Positions 1 to 8,487 of a DNA stretch of 34,320 bases are shown here, one piece after another. The stretch covers positions 5,522 through 39,841 of the forward strand of contig NZ_FRBC01000028.1 of NCBI RefSeq assembly GCF_900142515.1, written 5' to 3'. The translations under genes and the position numbers were made by a program. The number at the start of each line of letters is the position of its first letter. Position 1 is the first letter of the stretch. This stretch comes from Pseudoselenomonas ruminantium. GTDB lineage: Bacteria > Bacillota > Negativicutes > Selenomonadales > Selenomonadaceae. The notes under the pieces are model-generated. The model was not told the origin of the DNA. It did not search any database and saw only the letters and a list, made by a program, of their open reading frames with translations.

Positions 1-405
1 CAGCAGCCGATGCAGGGACAGCCTATGCCACAGGCGGGTCAGCCAGCAGCACAGCAGCCGATGCAGGGGCAGCCTATGCCGCAGGCAGGCCAGCCGGCAG
101 TACAGCAGCCGATGCAGGGGCAGGCCATGCAGGGGCAGGCCATGCCGCAGGCGGGCCAGCCGGCAGTACAGCAGTCGATGCAGGGACAGCCTATGCCACA
201 AGCGGGCCAGCCGGCAGTACAGCAGCCGATGCAGGGACAGCCTATGCCACAGGCGGGCCAGCCAGCAGCACAGCAGCCGATGCAGGGGCAGACCATGATG
301 CAGGCAGGTCAGCCAGCAGCACAGCAACCGATGCAGGGACAGCCTATGCCGCAGGCGGGCCAGCCAGCAGCACAGCAGCCGATGCAGGGACAGCCTATGC
401 CACAG
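1..405 (+). repeat. 51-bp in-frame tandem repeat, about 8 units
   Basis: Units begin at 10, 61, 112, 178, 229, 280, 331 and 382 (last one partial), each encoding MQGQPMPQAGQPAAQQP with small changes. The third unit carries an extra 15 bp (MQGQA doubled). All units keep the reading frame, and the array runs off the left edge. High unit identity suggests recent expansion. Confidence 0.95.
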
Positions 406-1254
406 GAAAAAATGCAATATTTTTTACAGGATACAGGCAGGGAAGCGTCGAGCAGGAGTGAACCATTGCTGCCGCCGCAAAGGGCCGCCATGCAACAGGC
501 AAGGGAACAACTGATCAACCAGAGTATAGAAAATACGCCTCAGACTATGGATGCTCTGCGTAATCTGGCACAAATGCTTTTGAAGGAAGGAAATCTGACC
601 CAGAAGGATGCCTTGCTGATGCAGAGTTTCATCAATGGTAAGGAAGCTCTTTTGAGTGCAAAGGAAGCGCAGCAGCTGCAGCATCTGATCCGTCTATGCC
701 AGGCGAATGTACCTGCTACGATACAGCAGGCGGCTGTGCAGCAGAATCTTCCTGATTTGCCACGGTTATGGGCGTTCATGCAGCTTTGTGATATGGCTTA
801 TACACGGCAAATGACGGCGCGTCAGTTGAAGAGGGCAGGAAAGGACGTAGCAGCGTTTGTGCTTTCCATGCGTAATTCCATGGAAGGCGATAACAGCGTG
901 GTGCCGGGCCAGCGATCCTTGAATTTTATGATGCCGATGTATATGGGGGAAGAATCTACCTATCCGGCATATATACATGTTTATGATGAAAACAAGCATG
1001 ATCCGGAAACGGGAGAGATGAAGAAGGAAACCTGGTTAAGGCTCTGTGTCTTGACGGATAATATTGGGGCAGTGGAACTTACCTGCCGGGTTTATCGGGA
1101 AAATCAGCTGGATATGCGCTTATTTTTTTCCAATACGGAAACCGCTAATGAATTCCGGTCAGAGGCGGATGCTTTGCGCAATTCATTAAAGGATAGTAAA
1201 CTTCGTTTGAAGGAATTGAAAATTGGTGCTGTTGGTGAGCGCCGGTTTATGTAA
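1..1254 (+). CDS. Q/P/M-rich repeat protein with FliK-like C-terminal region, 5' partial
   Basis: The reading frame is open at base 1, so the true start lies upstream. The visible part begins with tandem 17-residue repeats (residues 1 to about 130) rich in Gln, Pro, Met and Gly, then has an alpha-helical middle. It ends in a region of about 110 residues with the beta-rich then helical pattern of the flagellar hook-length control protein FliK C-terminus (LRLCVLTDNIGAVELTCRVY, then LDMRLFFSNTETANEFR, then a Leu-rich helix). The next gene encodes an FlhB C-terminal-domain protein, the natural partner of FliK-type domains, and this supports the call. FliK proteins usually have a low-complexity N-terminal half, as seen here. 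Repeat expansion may vary between strains. A role in flagellar export switching is inferred, not shown. Confidence 0.6.
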   Translation, partial: QQPMQGQPMPQAGQPAAQQPMQGQPMPQAGQPAVQQPMQGQAMQGQAMPQAGQPAVQQSMQGQPMPQAGQPAVQQPMQGQPMPQAGQPAAQQPMQGQTMMQAGQPAAQQPMQGQPMPQAGQPAAQQPMQGQPMPQEKMQYFLQDTGREASSRSEPLLPPQRAAMQQAREQLINQSIENTPQTMDALRNLAQMLLKEGNLTQKDALLMQSFINGKEALLSAKEAQQLQHLIRLCQANVPATIQQAAVQQNLPDLPRLWAFMQLCDMAYTRQMTARQLKRAGKDVAAFVLSMRNSMEGDNSVVPGQRSLNFMMPMYMGEESTYPAYIHVYDENKHDPETGEMKKETWLRLCVLTDNIGAVELTCRVYRENQLDMRLFFSNTETANEFRSEADALRNSLKDSKLRLKELKIGAVGERRFM

Positions 1255-1270
1255 GGGATATTTTATGTCC

Positions 1271-1299
1271 TTGACACATGGACGATTGCACCATAAAAT
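1271..1299 (+). promoter_or_regulatory. Sigma-70-type promoter before flhB-like gene
   Basis: TTGACA at 1271-1276, a 17-bp spacer, and TAAAAT at 1294-1299. It lies in the 82-bp gap between the FliK-like gene and the FlhB-like gene, and would drive the flhB-like / yraN / comM / editing-protein group. Confidence 0.6.
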
Positions 1300-1336
1300 G
1301 TAATCAGTGAAGGAACACTCAGGCAGGTGAACAGGA

Positions 1337-1669
1337 ATGAAAAATGAACGGGTACAGCTGAGGCGTGAGCCTGAGACAGATCCCAATGTGCCACAGCAGG
1401 CGGTGGCGTTAAAGTATGATATGGAGAGAGATGCTGCTCCGAGAGTGGTTGCTAAGGGCCGCGGTCATGTGGCTGAAAATATTTTGGCTGCTGCTCAGAA
1501 AAGTGCTGTTCCTGTTTACCAAAACAAGTCTTTGGTCAATATGCTGATGGCGTTGGAGATCGATCGGGAGATTCCACCGGAACTTTATCGTGCCATTGCG
1601 GAAGTTATGGCCTATGTGTATCGTATTGACAAGAAGGCGAAGAAGAATCAGCCTGGGCCGCATCGTTGA
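1337..1669 (+). CDS. FlhB C-terminal domain homologue (EscU/YscU/HrcU family), no membrane part
   Basis: The 110-aa protein matches only the cytoplasmic C-terminal domain of the type III export switch protein FlhB: AVALKYDMERDAAPRVVAKG, then an IP-type segment (AVPVYQNKSLVNML), then EIPPELYRAIAEVMAYVYRID. The four transmembrane helices of full FlhB are absent, and the NPTH autocleavage motif that would precede AVALKY is not present. Short proteins of this kind (B. subtilis YlqH type) are known beside a FliK-like gene, exactly the context here. Their function is poorly defined. The gene starts at ATG 1337 behind AGGTGAACAGGA, and its stop lies 24 bp before the start chosen for yraN. Confidence 0.85.
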   Translation: MKNERVQLRREPETDPNVPQQAVALKYDMERDAAPRVVAKGRGHVAENILAAAQKSAVPVYQNKSLVNMLMALEIDREIPPELYRAIAEVMAYVYRIDKKAKKNQPGPHR

Positions 1670-1692
1670 ATGGGTTCAAAGAAGGCAGTCGT

Positions 1693-2055
1693 ATGAAAAA
1701 TCAGGTTTTGGGCAGGCAGGGAGAGCAGGTGGCGGCAGATTTCCTGCTCCGTCATGGCTACGAGATTTGTGCGCGTAATTTCCGGGTGCCGGTGGGAGAG
1801 ATTGACATCATCGCCCGGCAGGGGGATGTGCTGGCTTTTGTGGAGGTCAAGACCCGCCGCGGCACCCGCTATGGCACGCCTGCGCAAGCTGTGAATTTTC
1901 ATAAACAAAAGAAAATAATTCAGACCGCCTGTTGGTTTTTACGGCAGAAACATTTAGAGGATAAGTGTTTCTGCCGTTTTGACGTGATTGAAGTCTATGC
2001 CCTGCCAGAAAACAAATGGCGGATTCATCATCTGACGGGGGCTTTTGAACAATAG
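1693..2055 (+). CDS. yraN: YraN family (UPF0102) nuclease-fold protein
   Basis: The 120-aa protein shows the YraN pattern: LGRQGEQVAADFLLRHGYEI near the N-terminus, then VGEIDIIARQGDVLAFVEVKTRR, which carries the restriction-endonuclease-like E..D..ExK core (Glu and Asp in GEIDII, EVK later). The start is set at ATG 1693, preceded by GAAGG seven bases upstream. An in-frame TTG at 1666 would add nine unlikely residues. It lies between the FlhB-like gene and comM, a common arrangement in Firmicutes. YraN has a resolvase-like fold and a suspected DNA-related role; the biochemical activity is not established. Confidence 0.9.
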   Translation: MKNQVLGRQGEQVAADFLLRHGYEICARNFRVPVGEIDIIARQGDVLAFVEVKTRRGTRYGTPAQAVNFHKQKKIIQTACWFLRQKHLEDKCFCRFDVIEVYALPENKWRIHHLTGAFEQ

Positions 2056-2072
2056 ATTTGGGGAGGGGTTGG

Positions 2073-3593
2073 ATGTTTGCGAAAACTTTTGGGGCTACGA
2101 CGCTGGGCGTGGATGGGCTGATTATCGATGTGGAGGTCGATGCAGCGGCAGGATTGCCCGGCTTTGACATAGTAGGACTGGCAGATGCGCTGGTCAAGGA
2201 AGCCAAGGAGCGGGTGCGCACGGCTATCCGCAATTCCGGTATCCAATTGCGGCAGGAGAAGGTCACCATCAATCTGGCCCCTGCCGATGTGCGCAAGGAC
2301 AGTTCCGGCTTGGACCTGCCCATTGCCGTGGGGCTGTTAGCGGCTTATGGCATCATATCGGCAGCAACGCTGGACAAGTATCTCTTCGCGGCAGAATTGT
2401 CTTTGGAGGGGGAGTGCCGGGGAATCCGGGGAATCCTGCCCATGGCGATAAAGGCCAAAGAGGCAGGTTTTCAGGCGATATTTGTGGCCCGTGATAACGC
2501 CAGCGAAGCTTTGCTGGTGGAGGGGCTGGATGTCTATGCCTTGGCTGATTTGCAGCAGCTGGTAGGTTTTTTGACCGGTCAGGAACGATTGCTGCCGGTC
2601 AAACCGGAAGCTTTGACCAGTGCAGAGCCGGATTTCCGGGATGATTTTGCCGATGTACAGGGACAGTTTCAGGCCAAGCGGGCCTTGGAAATTGCGGCAG
2701 CGGGCGGCCATAATGTGCTGATGGTGGGGCCGCCGGGCGCTGGCAAGACCATGCTGGCCCGGCGCATGAGTTCCATCCTGCCGCAGATGAGTCCGAAAGA
2801 GGCGCTGGAGGTTACGAAGATATACAGCATTGCGGGGCTGTTGACCGGTCATGGACTGCTTAGGGAAAGGCCCTTCCGCAGTCCGCATCACACCACATCC
2901 ATGACGGCTTTGATTGGCGGCGGCAGTGTGCCGCGCCCCGGCGAAGTCACCTTGGCCCATCATGGTGTGCTGTTTTTGGATGAATTGCCCGAGTTCAGCA
3001 AGAAAGCGCTGGAGGTCCTTAGGGAGCCTTTGGAAGACCGGCAGATTACCATTTCCCGGGTGCATGCGTCCGTAACCTTCCCTTCAAGTTTTGTCCTGAT
3101 AGCCAGTGCCAATCCTTGCCCCTGCGGCATGGCAGGTTCGCCGGATCAGACCTGCCAATGCACACCTTATGAAATCAAGCGTTATACCCAGAAGATTTCC
3201 GGGCCGTTGCTTGACCGTATCGATATCCATATCCGGGTGCCGCAGGTGAAATATGAGGAGCTTTCCGCCAGAAAGAAGGCCGAACCCTCAGCGCAGATTC
3301 GTCAGCGGGTAGTGGCGGCCAGAGACATCCAGCTGCGGCGGCTGGAAAAATATCATCTGTTTTGCAATGCCCAGATGAATCATGCCTTGTTGCAGAAGTT
3401 CTGCGTTCTGGAACCACAGGCGCAGGAACTTTTGGCGCAGGCATTCAAGAGCATGAAGCTCTCTGCCAGGTCATATGACCGTATCGTAAAGGTGGCACGC
3501 ACCATAGCGGATCTTGCCGGTGAAGAGAATATAACGGCTGTCCATATCGCCGAGGCAATCCAGCTGCGGAATGACAAGGATTTCAGCATGTGA
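2073..3593 (+). CDS. comM: ComM/YifB family AAA+ ATPase (Mg-chelatase-like)
   Basis: The 506-aa product has the three-part ComM layout. First is an N-terminal Lon-protease-like fold (FDIVGLADALVKEAKERVR, SGLDLPIAVGLLAA). Next is the AAA+ core with Walker A GPPGAGKT at residues 219-226, Walker B LFLDELPEF, and the cysteine-rich insert NPCPCGMAGSPDQTCQC. Last is a C-terminal helical lid (SARSYDRIVKVARTIADL). ComM is a hexameric branch-migration helicase that helps integrate donor DNA during natural transformation. The start is ATG 2073 behind GGGGAGGGG; an upstream in-frame TTG at 2058 is rejected because the Shine-Dalgarno lies between them. The gene is full length and intact. Confidence 0.95.
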   Translation: MFAKTFGATTLGVDGLIIDVEVDAAAGLPGFDIVGLADALVKEAKERVRTAIRNSGIQLRQEKVTINLAPADVRKDSSGLDLPIAVGLLAAYGIISAATLDKYLFAAELSLEGECRGIRGILPMAIKAKEAGFQAIFVARDNASEALLVEGLDVYALADLQQLVGFLTGQERLLPVKPEALTSAEPDFRDDFADVQGQFQAKRALEIAAAGGHNVLMVGPPGAGKTMLARRMSSILPQMSPKEALEVTKIYSIAGLLTGHGLLRERPFRSPHHTTSMTALIGGGSVPRPGEVTLAHHGVLFLDELPEFSKKALEVLREPLEDRQITISRVHASVTFPSSFVLIASANPCPCGMAGSPDQTCQCTPYEIKRYTQKISGPLLDRIDIHIRVPQVKYEELSARKKAEPSAQIRQRVVAARDIQLRRLEKYHLFCNAQMNHALLQKFCVLEPQAQELLAQAFKSMKLSARSYDRIVKVARTIADLAGEENITAVHIAEAIQLRNDKDFSM

Positions 3594-3621
3594 GGGAAAG
3601 ATGTGTACAGGAGATGACAAG

Positions 3622-4815
3622 ATGACGAAACGGCTTTTTGATGAAGATGTGATGTGTTCCTGTTGTGAGGCAGTAGTGACGGACTGCATAGCGCTGAAGG
3701 ATGGTTTTGGCATCGAGCTTGACCAGACAGTGTTCTATCCGGAAGGCGGCGGACAGCTCAGTGATGTGGGCAAGCTTCGCGCAGGGGATAAGTTCATGGT
3801 GGTGAGCCATGTCAGGGAAAAGGATGGCCGCATCCTCCATGAGACCAAGGAAGCCATGTCCATCGGCACCAGAGTGGAAGCGGCAATAGACTGGCAGGAG
3901 CGTTTTGATCATATGCAGCAGCATTGTGGTGAGCATTTGTTGTCCTATGCGTTCTGGAAGCTTTGCGGTGCAGAGAATATCGGCTTTCATATGTCTTCGG
4001 ACATGGTGACCATTGACCTTAGCCATGAGGTGACGGCAGAAGGAATTGCCCGGGTAGAACAGCTGGCCAATGAGCATATCCAGTCAGACCGCCCAATAAG
4101 AGCAGAGTGGATGGAGGCAGCACAGGCGGCGCAGAAGGCCACGCGGAAGTTCAATGACAAACTGACCGGTGCAGTCCGCGTGGTTGCCATCGAAGGCAGC
4201 GATGCCTGCACCTGTTGCGGCACCCATCCGCCACGCACTGGCATGGTGGGACTGGTGAAGATTTTCAAAGCCGAGAAGCATAAACAGGGCACGCGGATTC
4301 ATTTCCTTTGCGGGAGACTGGCCCTGGAGAAAATCAATCGTTGCTGGCAGAATCTCACAGCGGCAGCCCAGCTGCTGTCCCTAAAGGAAGAGGAAATAAA
4401 TGAAGGCGTGACACGTCTTCAGGCGGAGAACAGTGAGCTGCGGGGCAGAATTGCCGCCCTGGAAAAAGAGTGGGCCGTGGAGCGTGCCGGACAGCTGCTG
4501 GCCGAAACCGAAATCCGTAATGGCGTGAAGGATATTCTGGTGCAGGCGGAGAATTTATCAGCAGGTGCCGCTCGGGCATTAGCGCAGGAACTGGTTAAAG
4601 ACACGCAGGTGCAGGCGGCGATTTTCTATGCGGACAAGGGGCGGCTGAATTATATCCTGATTCAGGGCGAAGCCGTAGAAGGCAGCTGTCGCAAACGGAT
4701 TGCTGCAGTCAATGAACTGCTCAATGGCCGGGGCGGCGGCAAGGACAATCAGGCTCAGGGCAGTGCCCCGTGGCAGGATAACTGGCAGGCGCTTGTAAAG
4801 AAAGCGTTTTTATAA
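3622..4815 (+). CDS. Alanyl-tRNA editing protein, AlaX-long type with DHHA1 domain
   Basis: The protein of about 397 aa keeps the editing and C-terminal parts of alanyl-tRNA synthetase but has no aminoacylation domain. The beta-barrel start shows TVFYPEGGGQLSDVG. Zinc ligands are visible as HCGEH (H101, H105) and CTCCGTH (C199, H202). A coiled coil follows (LKEEEINEGVTRLQAENSEL), then a DHHA1-type domain ending in the glycine-rich NGRGGGKDNQAQGS. Such proteins hydrolyse Ser or Gly misacylated onto tRNA-Ala. ATG 3622 is preferred because AGGAG lies eight bases before it; ATG 3601 is the alternative. It follows comM closely and is probably cotranscribed. Confidence 0.9.
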   Translation: MTKRLFDEDVMCSCCEAVVTDCIALKDGFGIELDQTVFYPEGGGQLSDVGKLRAGDKFMVVSHVREKDGRILHETKEAMSIGTRVEAAIDWQERFDHMQQHCGEHLLSYAFWKLCGAENIGFHMSSDMVTIDLSHEVTAEGIARVEQLANEHIQSDRPIRAEWMEAAQAAQKATRKFNDKLTGAVRVVAIEGSDACTCCGTHPPRTGMVGLVKIFKAEKHKQGTRIHFLCGRLALEKINRCWQNLTAAAQLLSLKEEEINEGVTRLQAENSELRGRIAALEKEWAVERAGQLLAETEIRNGVKDILVQAENLSAGAARALAQELVKDTQVQAAIFYADKGRLNYILIQGEAVEGSCRKRIAAVNELLNGRGGGKDNQAQGSAPWQDNWQALVKKAFL

Positions 4816-4881
4816 TGGTGGTGTATAGGCAGCTTAGAGAATAATATCCGCATATTTTGTGAATAGAAATGCAAAAAATGC

Positions 4882-4910
4882 GTGACAAGGGGACAAGAAC
4901 AGTGTAGAAT
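4882..4910 (+). promoter_or_regulatory. Putative promoter for the YjiH-family gene
   Basis: GTGACA at 4882-4887, a 17-bp spacer and TAGAAT at 4905-4910. Each box matches consensus at five of six positions, 44 bp upstream of the next start codon. Confidence 0.45.
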
Positions 4911-4953
4911 AGGTGTTGCTGTAAATTTATGCATTAAAAGTGAGGAAAAATAC

Positions 4954-6270
4954 ATGACATGGATTAAGTTTGTGGCCGGTGCCCTGTTTGGCATGGGCAT
5001 GTTCCTGTTTCCCGTGGGCGGGGGCGAGGGTTTTTCGACGCCGGTAGGTGTGTTGACGGAATGGCTGGAAAAACTCATCACGGCCAATGTGCCTTGGTTC
5101 CTGTATCTGCTCGTAGCGCTTTCGGCTCTGGGGGCGCTGGTCAGCCGTTTCTATCTGCCTGATTTTATCGCGAAGCGTTCCTGGCTGGCCGGGTTGTTTA
5201 CGATTTCCTGGCCGTATCTGCTGACGCGGCTGGTGGCGCTGTTTGTCATCATCTGCGTGGGGGCGGAAGTCGGTCCGGAATGTGTGCGCAGTGCAGATGT
5301 GGGCGGCAGCATGGTAGGGCTTTCCCAGACCTTGGTGGCGCTGGCCTTTTCGCTGAGTTTTGTGCTGCCGTTCCTGACGGATACGGGTATTATGGAATTT
5401 ACTGGCGTTTTGCTCAAGCCGTTGATCCGTCCGCTTTTCCATGTGCCGGGGCGTGCTTCCGTTGACTTGATTGCTTCGTGGCTGGCTTCTTCCAATACAG
5501 CGGTGCTGATTACCGCCGGGCAGTATAATAGCGGTTATTACAGCCGCCGGGAAGCTGCTACGATCATGACCAACTTTTCGCTGGTATCCATTCCATTCTG
5601 TATGGTGGTGGCTGGTACCCTTCATGTGAGCAATCTTTTCCCGTTGCTTTATCTGACGGTTACGGCCGTGGGATTATTGCTGGCTGTTCTCTGCGTGCGC
5701 ATTGCGCCGCTGGCCACGGTGGCGGAAGATTATCGCGGCGAGCCGCAGCTCAAGGAAGAAGTACCGCAGGGGGCATCGCTTTTCAGCTGGGCTGTTGCAG
5801 CCGCACTGGAACGGGCGGAGAAGTTTCGCCTTTCCCTGGCGATCAAGGTCGGTCTGGAAATGGCTGTGGGTATCCTCTTTGACTTGATTCCCATCGTGAT
5901 TGCCTGGGGGACCATCGGTACATTGCTGGTCAATGAGACGCCGGTTTTCCAATGGATTGCTTATCCCATGGGGCTGTATATGTGGGCCATCGGCATACCC
6001 GATGCCTTCACATTGGCACCGGCTACGCTCGTGGGGTTCATTGATATGTTTATCCCCGCCTTGATCACGAATGCTGAGGCACCTGAGAATATCCGGTTCT
6101 TCATCTCGGCATTGTCGCTCGTGCAGATCATCTATCTGACAGAGGTAGGCAGTATCATTGTCAAGAGTGATGTTGGTCTGGATGTGAAGCGCCTCTTCGT
6201 GGTTTTCCTGGAACGTACGTTGGTGGCTATCCCGCTCTTGTGGATGGTGACGAAATTTTTTGTGGGTTGA
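4954..6270 (+). CDS. YjiH family membrane protein (nucleoside-recognition Gate domain)
   Basis: The 438-aa protein has about ten to twelve hydrophobic segments. The first segment (KFVAGALFGMGMFLFPVGG) and the motif VLPFLTDTGIMEFTGVLLKPL followed by PGRASVDLIASWLASSNTAVL are typical of YjiH and the spore-maturation-type Gate family of inner-membrane proteins. The substrate is unknown; Gate proteins have been linked to nucleoside or ion movement. The start is ATG 4954 behind GAGGA; an upstream GTG at 4882 would lack a Shine-Dalgarno and overlaps the promoter. It is likely a single-gene unit, with 78 bp to the next gene. Confidence 0.8.
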   Translation: MTWIKFVAGALFGMGMFLFPVGGGEGFSTPVGVLTEWLEKLITANVPWFLYLLVALSALGALVSRFYLPDFIAKRSWLAGLFTISWPYLLTRLVALFVIICVGAEVGPECVRSADVGGSMVGLSQTLVALAFSLSFVLPFLTDTGIMEFTGVLLKPLIRPLFHVPGRASVDLIASWLASSNTAVLITAGQYNSGYYSRREAATIMTNFSLVSIPFCMVVAGTLHVSNLFPLLYLTVTAVGLLLAVLCVRIAPLATVAEDYRGEPQLKEEVPQGASLFSWAVAAALERAEKFRLSLAIKVGLEMAVGILFDLIPIVIAWGTIGTLLVNETPVFQWIAYPMGLYMWAIGIPDAFTLAPATLVGFIDMFIPALITNAEAPENIRFFISALSLVQIIYLTEVGSIIVKSDVGLDVKRLFVVFLERTLVAIPLLWMVTKFFVG

Positions 6271-6348
6271 CATCATGGAAGAAGGAAAAAATCTGCTCCT
6301 TACAGAATTATAGGGTAATGGATTAAAGCATTACTGGAGGGAGCGCTG

Positions 6349-8349
6349 ATGTTAGCCGATTACAAGAAAAAATTTGCTAATATTGACGATGCTTTCGCGC
6401 CGGTCCTGGTTTGCCGGAGGCATGCGAATGCTCTTGAAGTCCTGCATATTTCTGCAGGACTTTGTCGTACGTTCAAATTATCGCGAGAGGCTCTGATGTC
6501 TGGATTTGTATTGCCGGTAAATGAGATCGTGCATCCAGATGATCTGGTGAGGGTTTTACGCTATATGCAGCGCAGTTACATCAATCCGGATGAATGCCAG
6601 CAGTTCAGCTATCGCATGATATTACCTGGCATGGACGATTATATATGGCTTTTATCTATGGTTTATGGCTGCCGTCTGCCGGATGATACGATCCTGCAAT
6701 ATATAACCAGCCTGGATATTACACAGGAACGGATCGAGCGTGAGCAGCAGGAAGCGAAATTTGAGCATACCAGCGCATTGCTGGCCAAGATTCTGGACAC
6801 CACACAGACAGCGCTTTTCTGGAAGGATACAGAGCGGCGCTTTTTAGGCGCGAATAAGGCATTTTTGGATTATTATGATTTTCCCTCGGAAAAGGTCATT
6901 CTGGGCAAGACGGATGAAGATATGGGCTGGCATGAAAAGGAAGAGCCATTCAAGAATGATGAGTGGCGGGTGATCCATCGGGGTGAATCAACTTACCGCG
7001 TGCATGGCCAATGTATGAGTCATGGGGAAATGCGGGATATTGTAGCCAGCAAGAGCCCCTTGATAGAAAATGGTAAAATCGTGGGGCTGGTGGGCAGTTT
7101 TGAGGATGTTACCGACGAAATCCGCCGGCAGGAGCAGACCGAGAAGCTCAATGAACAAATGCAGCAGGCACTGGAAAAAGCAGAAAGTGCCAATCGGGCC
7201 AAGACGGTATTCTTATCCAATGTCAGTCATGATATGCGTACGCCGTTGAATGGTATATTAGGGATTGCCGAACTAGCCAGTAAAACGGATGATATTGAAC
7301 AGATACGGACGTATCTGCAAAAGATCATGACTGCAGGCTCGCTTCTGAAGGATCTGATCAACGATACATTGGAGCTGTCCCGTATCGGCAGTGGCAAGAA
7401 ACAGTTGGACTTGGAAGTGGTAGACGCGGATTGTATGTTGGAGCGGCTGATTACGGCAATCCGTTCGTCGGCAGAGCAGAAAAAGGTCAATTTCCATGTA
7501 GGGCTGGCACTGTCGGAGCTGGGTTTTGTACAGGTGGATCGGCTGAAACTGTCCAAGGTGCTTCTGAACCTTTTGTCGAATGCGGTGAAGTTCACACCGG
7601 AAGGCGGTGATGTGTGGCTTTTGGGAGAAGTCTTGTCGTATGATGAGCAGCAGGGGATTTGCCGTTTTGTGGTAAGAGACAGTGGGATAGGCATGTCACC
7701 GGAGTTTATTCCGAAGATGTTTAATCCTTTTGAACAGGAAAATTCCTTGTCAGCTCAGGGGGTACAAGGAACAGGACTGGGACTTTCCATAGCTAAGGAG
7801 CTTTTGAAGGTGATGGGGGGGACAATTGAAGTAGATAGTCAACAGGGGAAGGGGACGACCTTTACTGTGGAGATAAGCCTTACCCGGGTCAAAAGTCAAT
7901 CCAGGCCGCCGGAAAGAAGCGCATATGAGACGCTTTGCCTGGCGGATCGTAAGGTGTTGGTGTGCGAAGATAATGATTTGAATCGGGAAATCGTCACGAC
8001 AATTCTGGAGATGAATCATTTGCAGGTGATTTCTGCAGAGAATGGAGAAGACGGTGTAACGTGTTTTAGTGAGTCTCAGGAGTACAGTATAGAGGCTATC
8101 CTGATGGATATACGCATGCCCGTGATGGATGGCTTGACGGCTGCACAGCAGATTCGCTTATTGCCACGAGCGGATGCAAAAATCGTACCGATCATTGCTT
8201 TGTCGGCCAATGCTTTTCAGGAAGATGTGGAAGCTTCACGCAGAGCTGGTATGAATGATCATCTGACCAAACCGGTGGAACCGGATGTATTGCTGGCGTG
8301 TCTGAAGCAACATATAGGCAGATTCATGGCAGAGCAAAATAAAATATAG
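6349..8349 (+). CDS. PAS-domain hybrid histidine kinase with C-terminal receiver
   Basis: The 666-aa protein has two PAS-like sensor regions: residues about 20-130, with the PAC-like IVHPDDLVRVLRYMQ, and about 145-255, with TALFWKDTERRFLGANKAFL and a closing VGLVGSFEDVTDEI. A short coiled linker leads to a HisKA domain (NVSHDMRTPLNG, phospho-accepting H294). The HATPase domain shows the N box LNLLSNAVKFTPEGG and G boxes DSGIGM and GTGLGLSI. A receiver domain follows with phospho-acceptor D587 (ILMDIRMPVMDG) and K641. No transmembrane helix is seen, so it should be cytosolic. No response regulator with an output domain lies nearby. A GGAGGG site precedes ATG 6349, and a terminator follows the stop. 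Confidence 0.93.
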   Translation: MLADYKKKFANIDDAFAPVLVCRRHANALEVLHISAGLCRTFKLSREALMSGFVLPVNEIVHPDDLVRVLRYMQRSYINPDECQQFSYRMILPGMDDYIWLLSMVYGCRLPDDTILQYITSLDITQERIEREQQEAKFEHTSALLAKILDTTQTALFWKDTERRFLGANKAFLDYYDFPSEKVILGKTDEDMGWHEKEEPFKNDEWRVIHRGESTYRVHGQCMSHGEMRDIVASKSPLIENGKIVGLVGSFEDVTDEIRRQEQTEKLNEQMQQALEKAESANRAKTVFLSNVSHDMRTPLNGILGIAELASKTDDIEQIRTYLQKIMTAGSLLKDLINDTLELSRIGSGKKQLDLEVVDADCMLERLITAIRSSAEQKKVNFHVGLALSELGFVQVDRLKLSKVLLNLLSNAVKFTPEGGDVWLLGEVLSYDEQQGICRFVVRDSGIGMSPEFIPKMFNPFEQENSLSAQGVQGTGLGLSIAKELLKVMGGTIEVDSQQGKGTTFTVEISLTRVKSQSRPPERSAYETLCLADRKVLVCEDNDLNREIVTTILEMNHLQVISAENGEDGVTCFSESQEYSIEAILMDIRMPVMDGLTAAQQIRLLPRADAKIVPIIALSANAFQEDVEASRRAGMNDHLTKPVEPDVLLACLKQHIGRFMAEQNKI

Positions 8350-8362
8350 AGCAGAATATTGA

Positions 8363-8390
8363 GAGCATATCCGTTAAGGATATGCTCTTT
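8363..8390 (+). terminator. Rho-independent terminator after the hybrid kinase
   Basis: A perfect 10-bp stem, GAGCATATCC (8363-8372) and GGATATGCTC (8378-8387), with a 5-nt loop, is followed by a short T run. Confidence 0.8.
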
Positions 8391-8403
8391 ATCATGAAAT
8401 GAA

Positions 8404-8422
8404 TATCCCCCCTGGGGGCTTG
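8404..8422 (+). promoter_or_regulatory. G/C-tract palindrome, putative operator upstream of MATE gene
   Basis: TATCCCCCCTGGGGGCTTG matches the element at 15194-15212 at 16 of 19 positions. It begins 40 bp before the TATGAT box; the other copy begins 39 bp before its own. C/G-tract dyads of this form resemble operators of the CsoR/RcnR (DUF156) metal-sensor family, but the regulator is not in the window. Confidence 0.6.
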
Positions 8423-8449
8423 TGAAGCAAGGTGTAGGATTGTTATGAT
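8420..8449 (+). promoter_or_regulatory. Extended -10 promoter for the MATE gene
   Basis: TATGAT at 8444-8449 is preceded by TGT, giving an extended -10. The -35 region, TTGTGA at 8420-8425, is weak and overlaps the 3' end of the palindrome, as expected of a regulated promoter. Confidence 0.5.
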
Positions 8450-8487
8450 TTGATTGATAGTAATTGTCGATGATAAGGAGTGATGGT

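Noticed and set aside
39..518. Cys/Gly-rich antisense open frames over the repeat array
   Set aside because: They are shadows of the repetitive Q/P/M coding repeat on the plus strand.
1260..1299. Inverted repeat TTTTATG/CATAAAA as a terminator after the FliK-like gene
   Set aside because: The stem is short with a long loop and no T tract, and the same bases form a good promoter.
8407..8418. G/C palindrome as a second terminator stem after the kinase gene
   Set aside because: There is no loop or T tract, a clear terminator lies just upstream, and the second copy at 15197 has the same promoter spacing.
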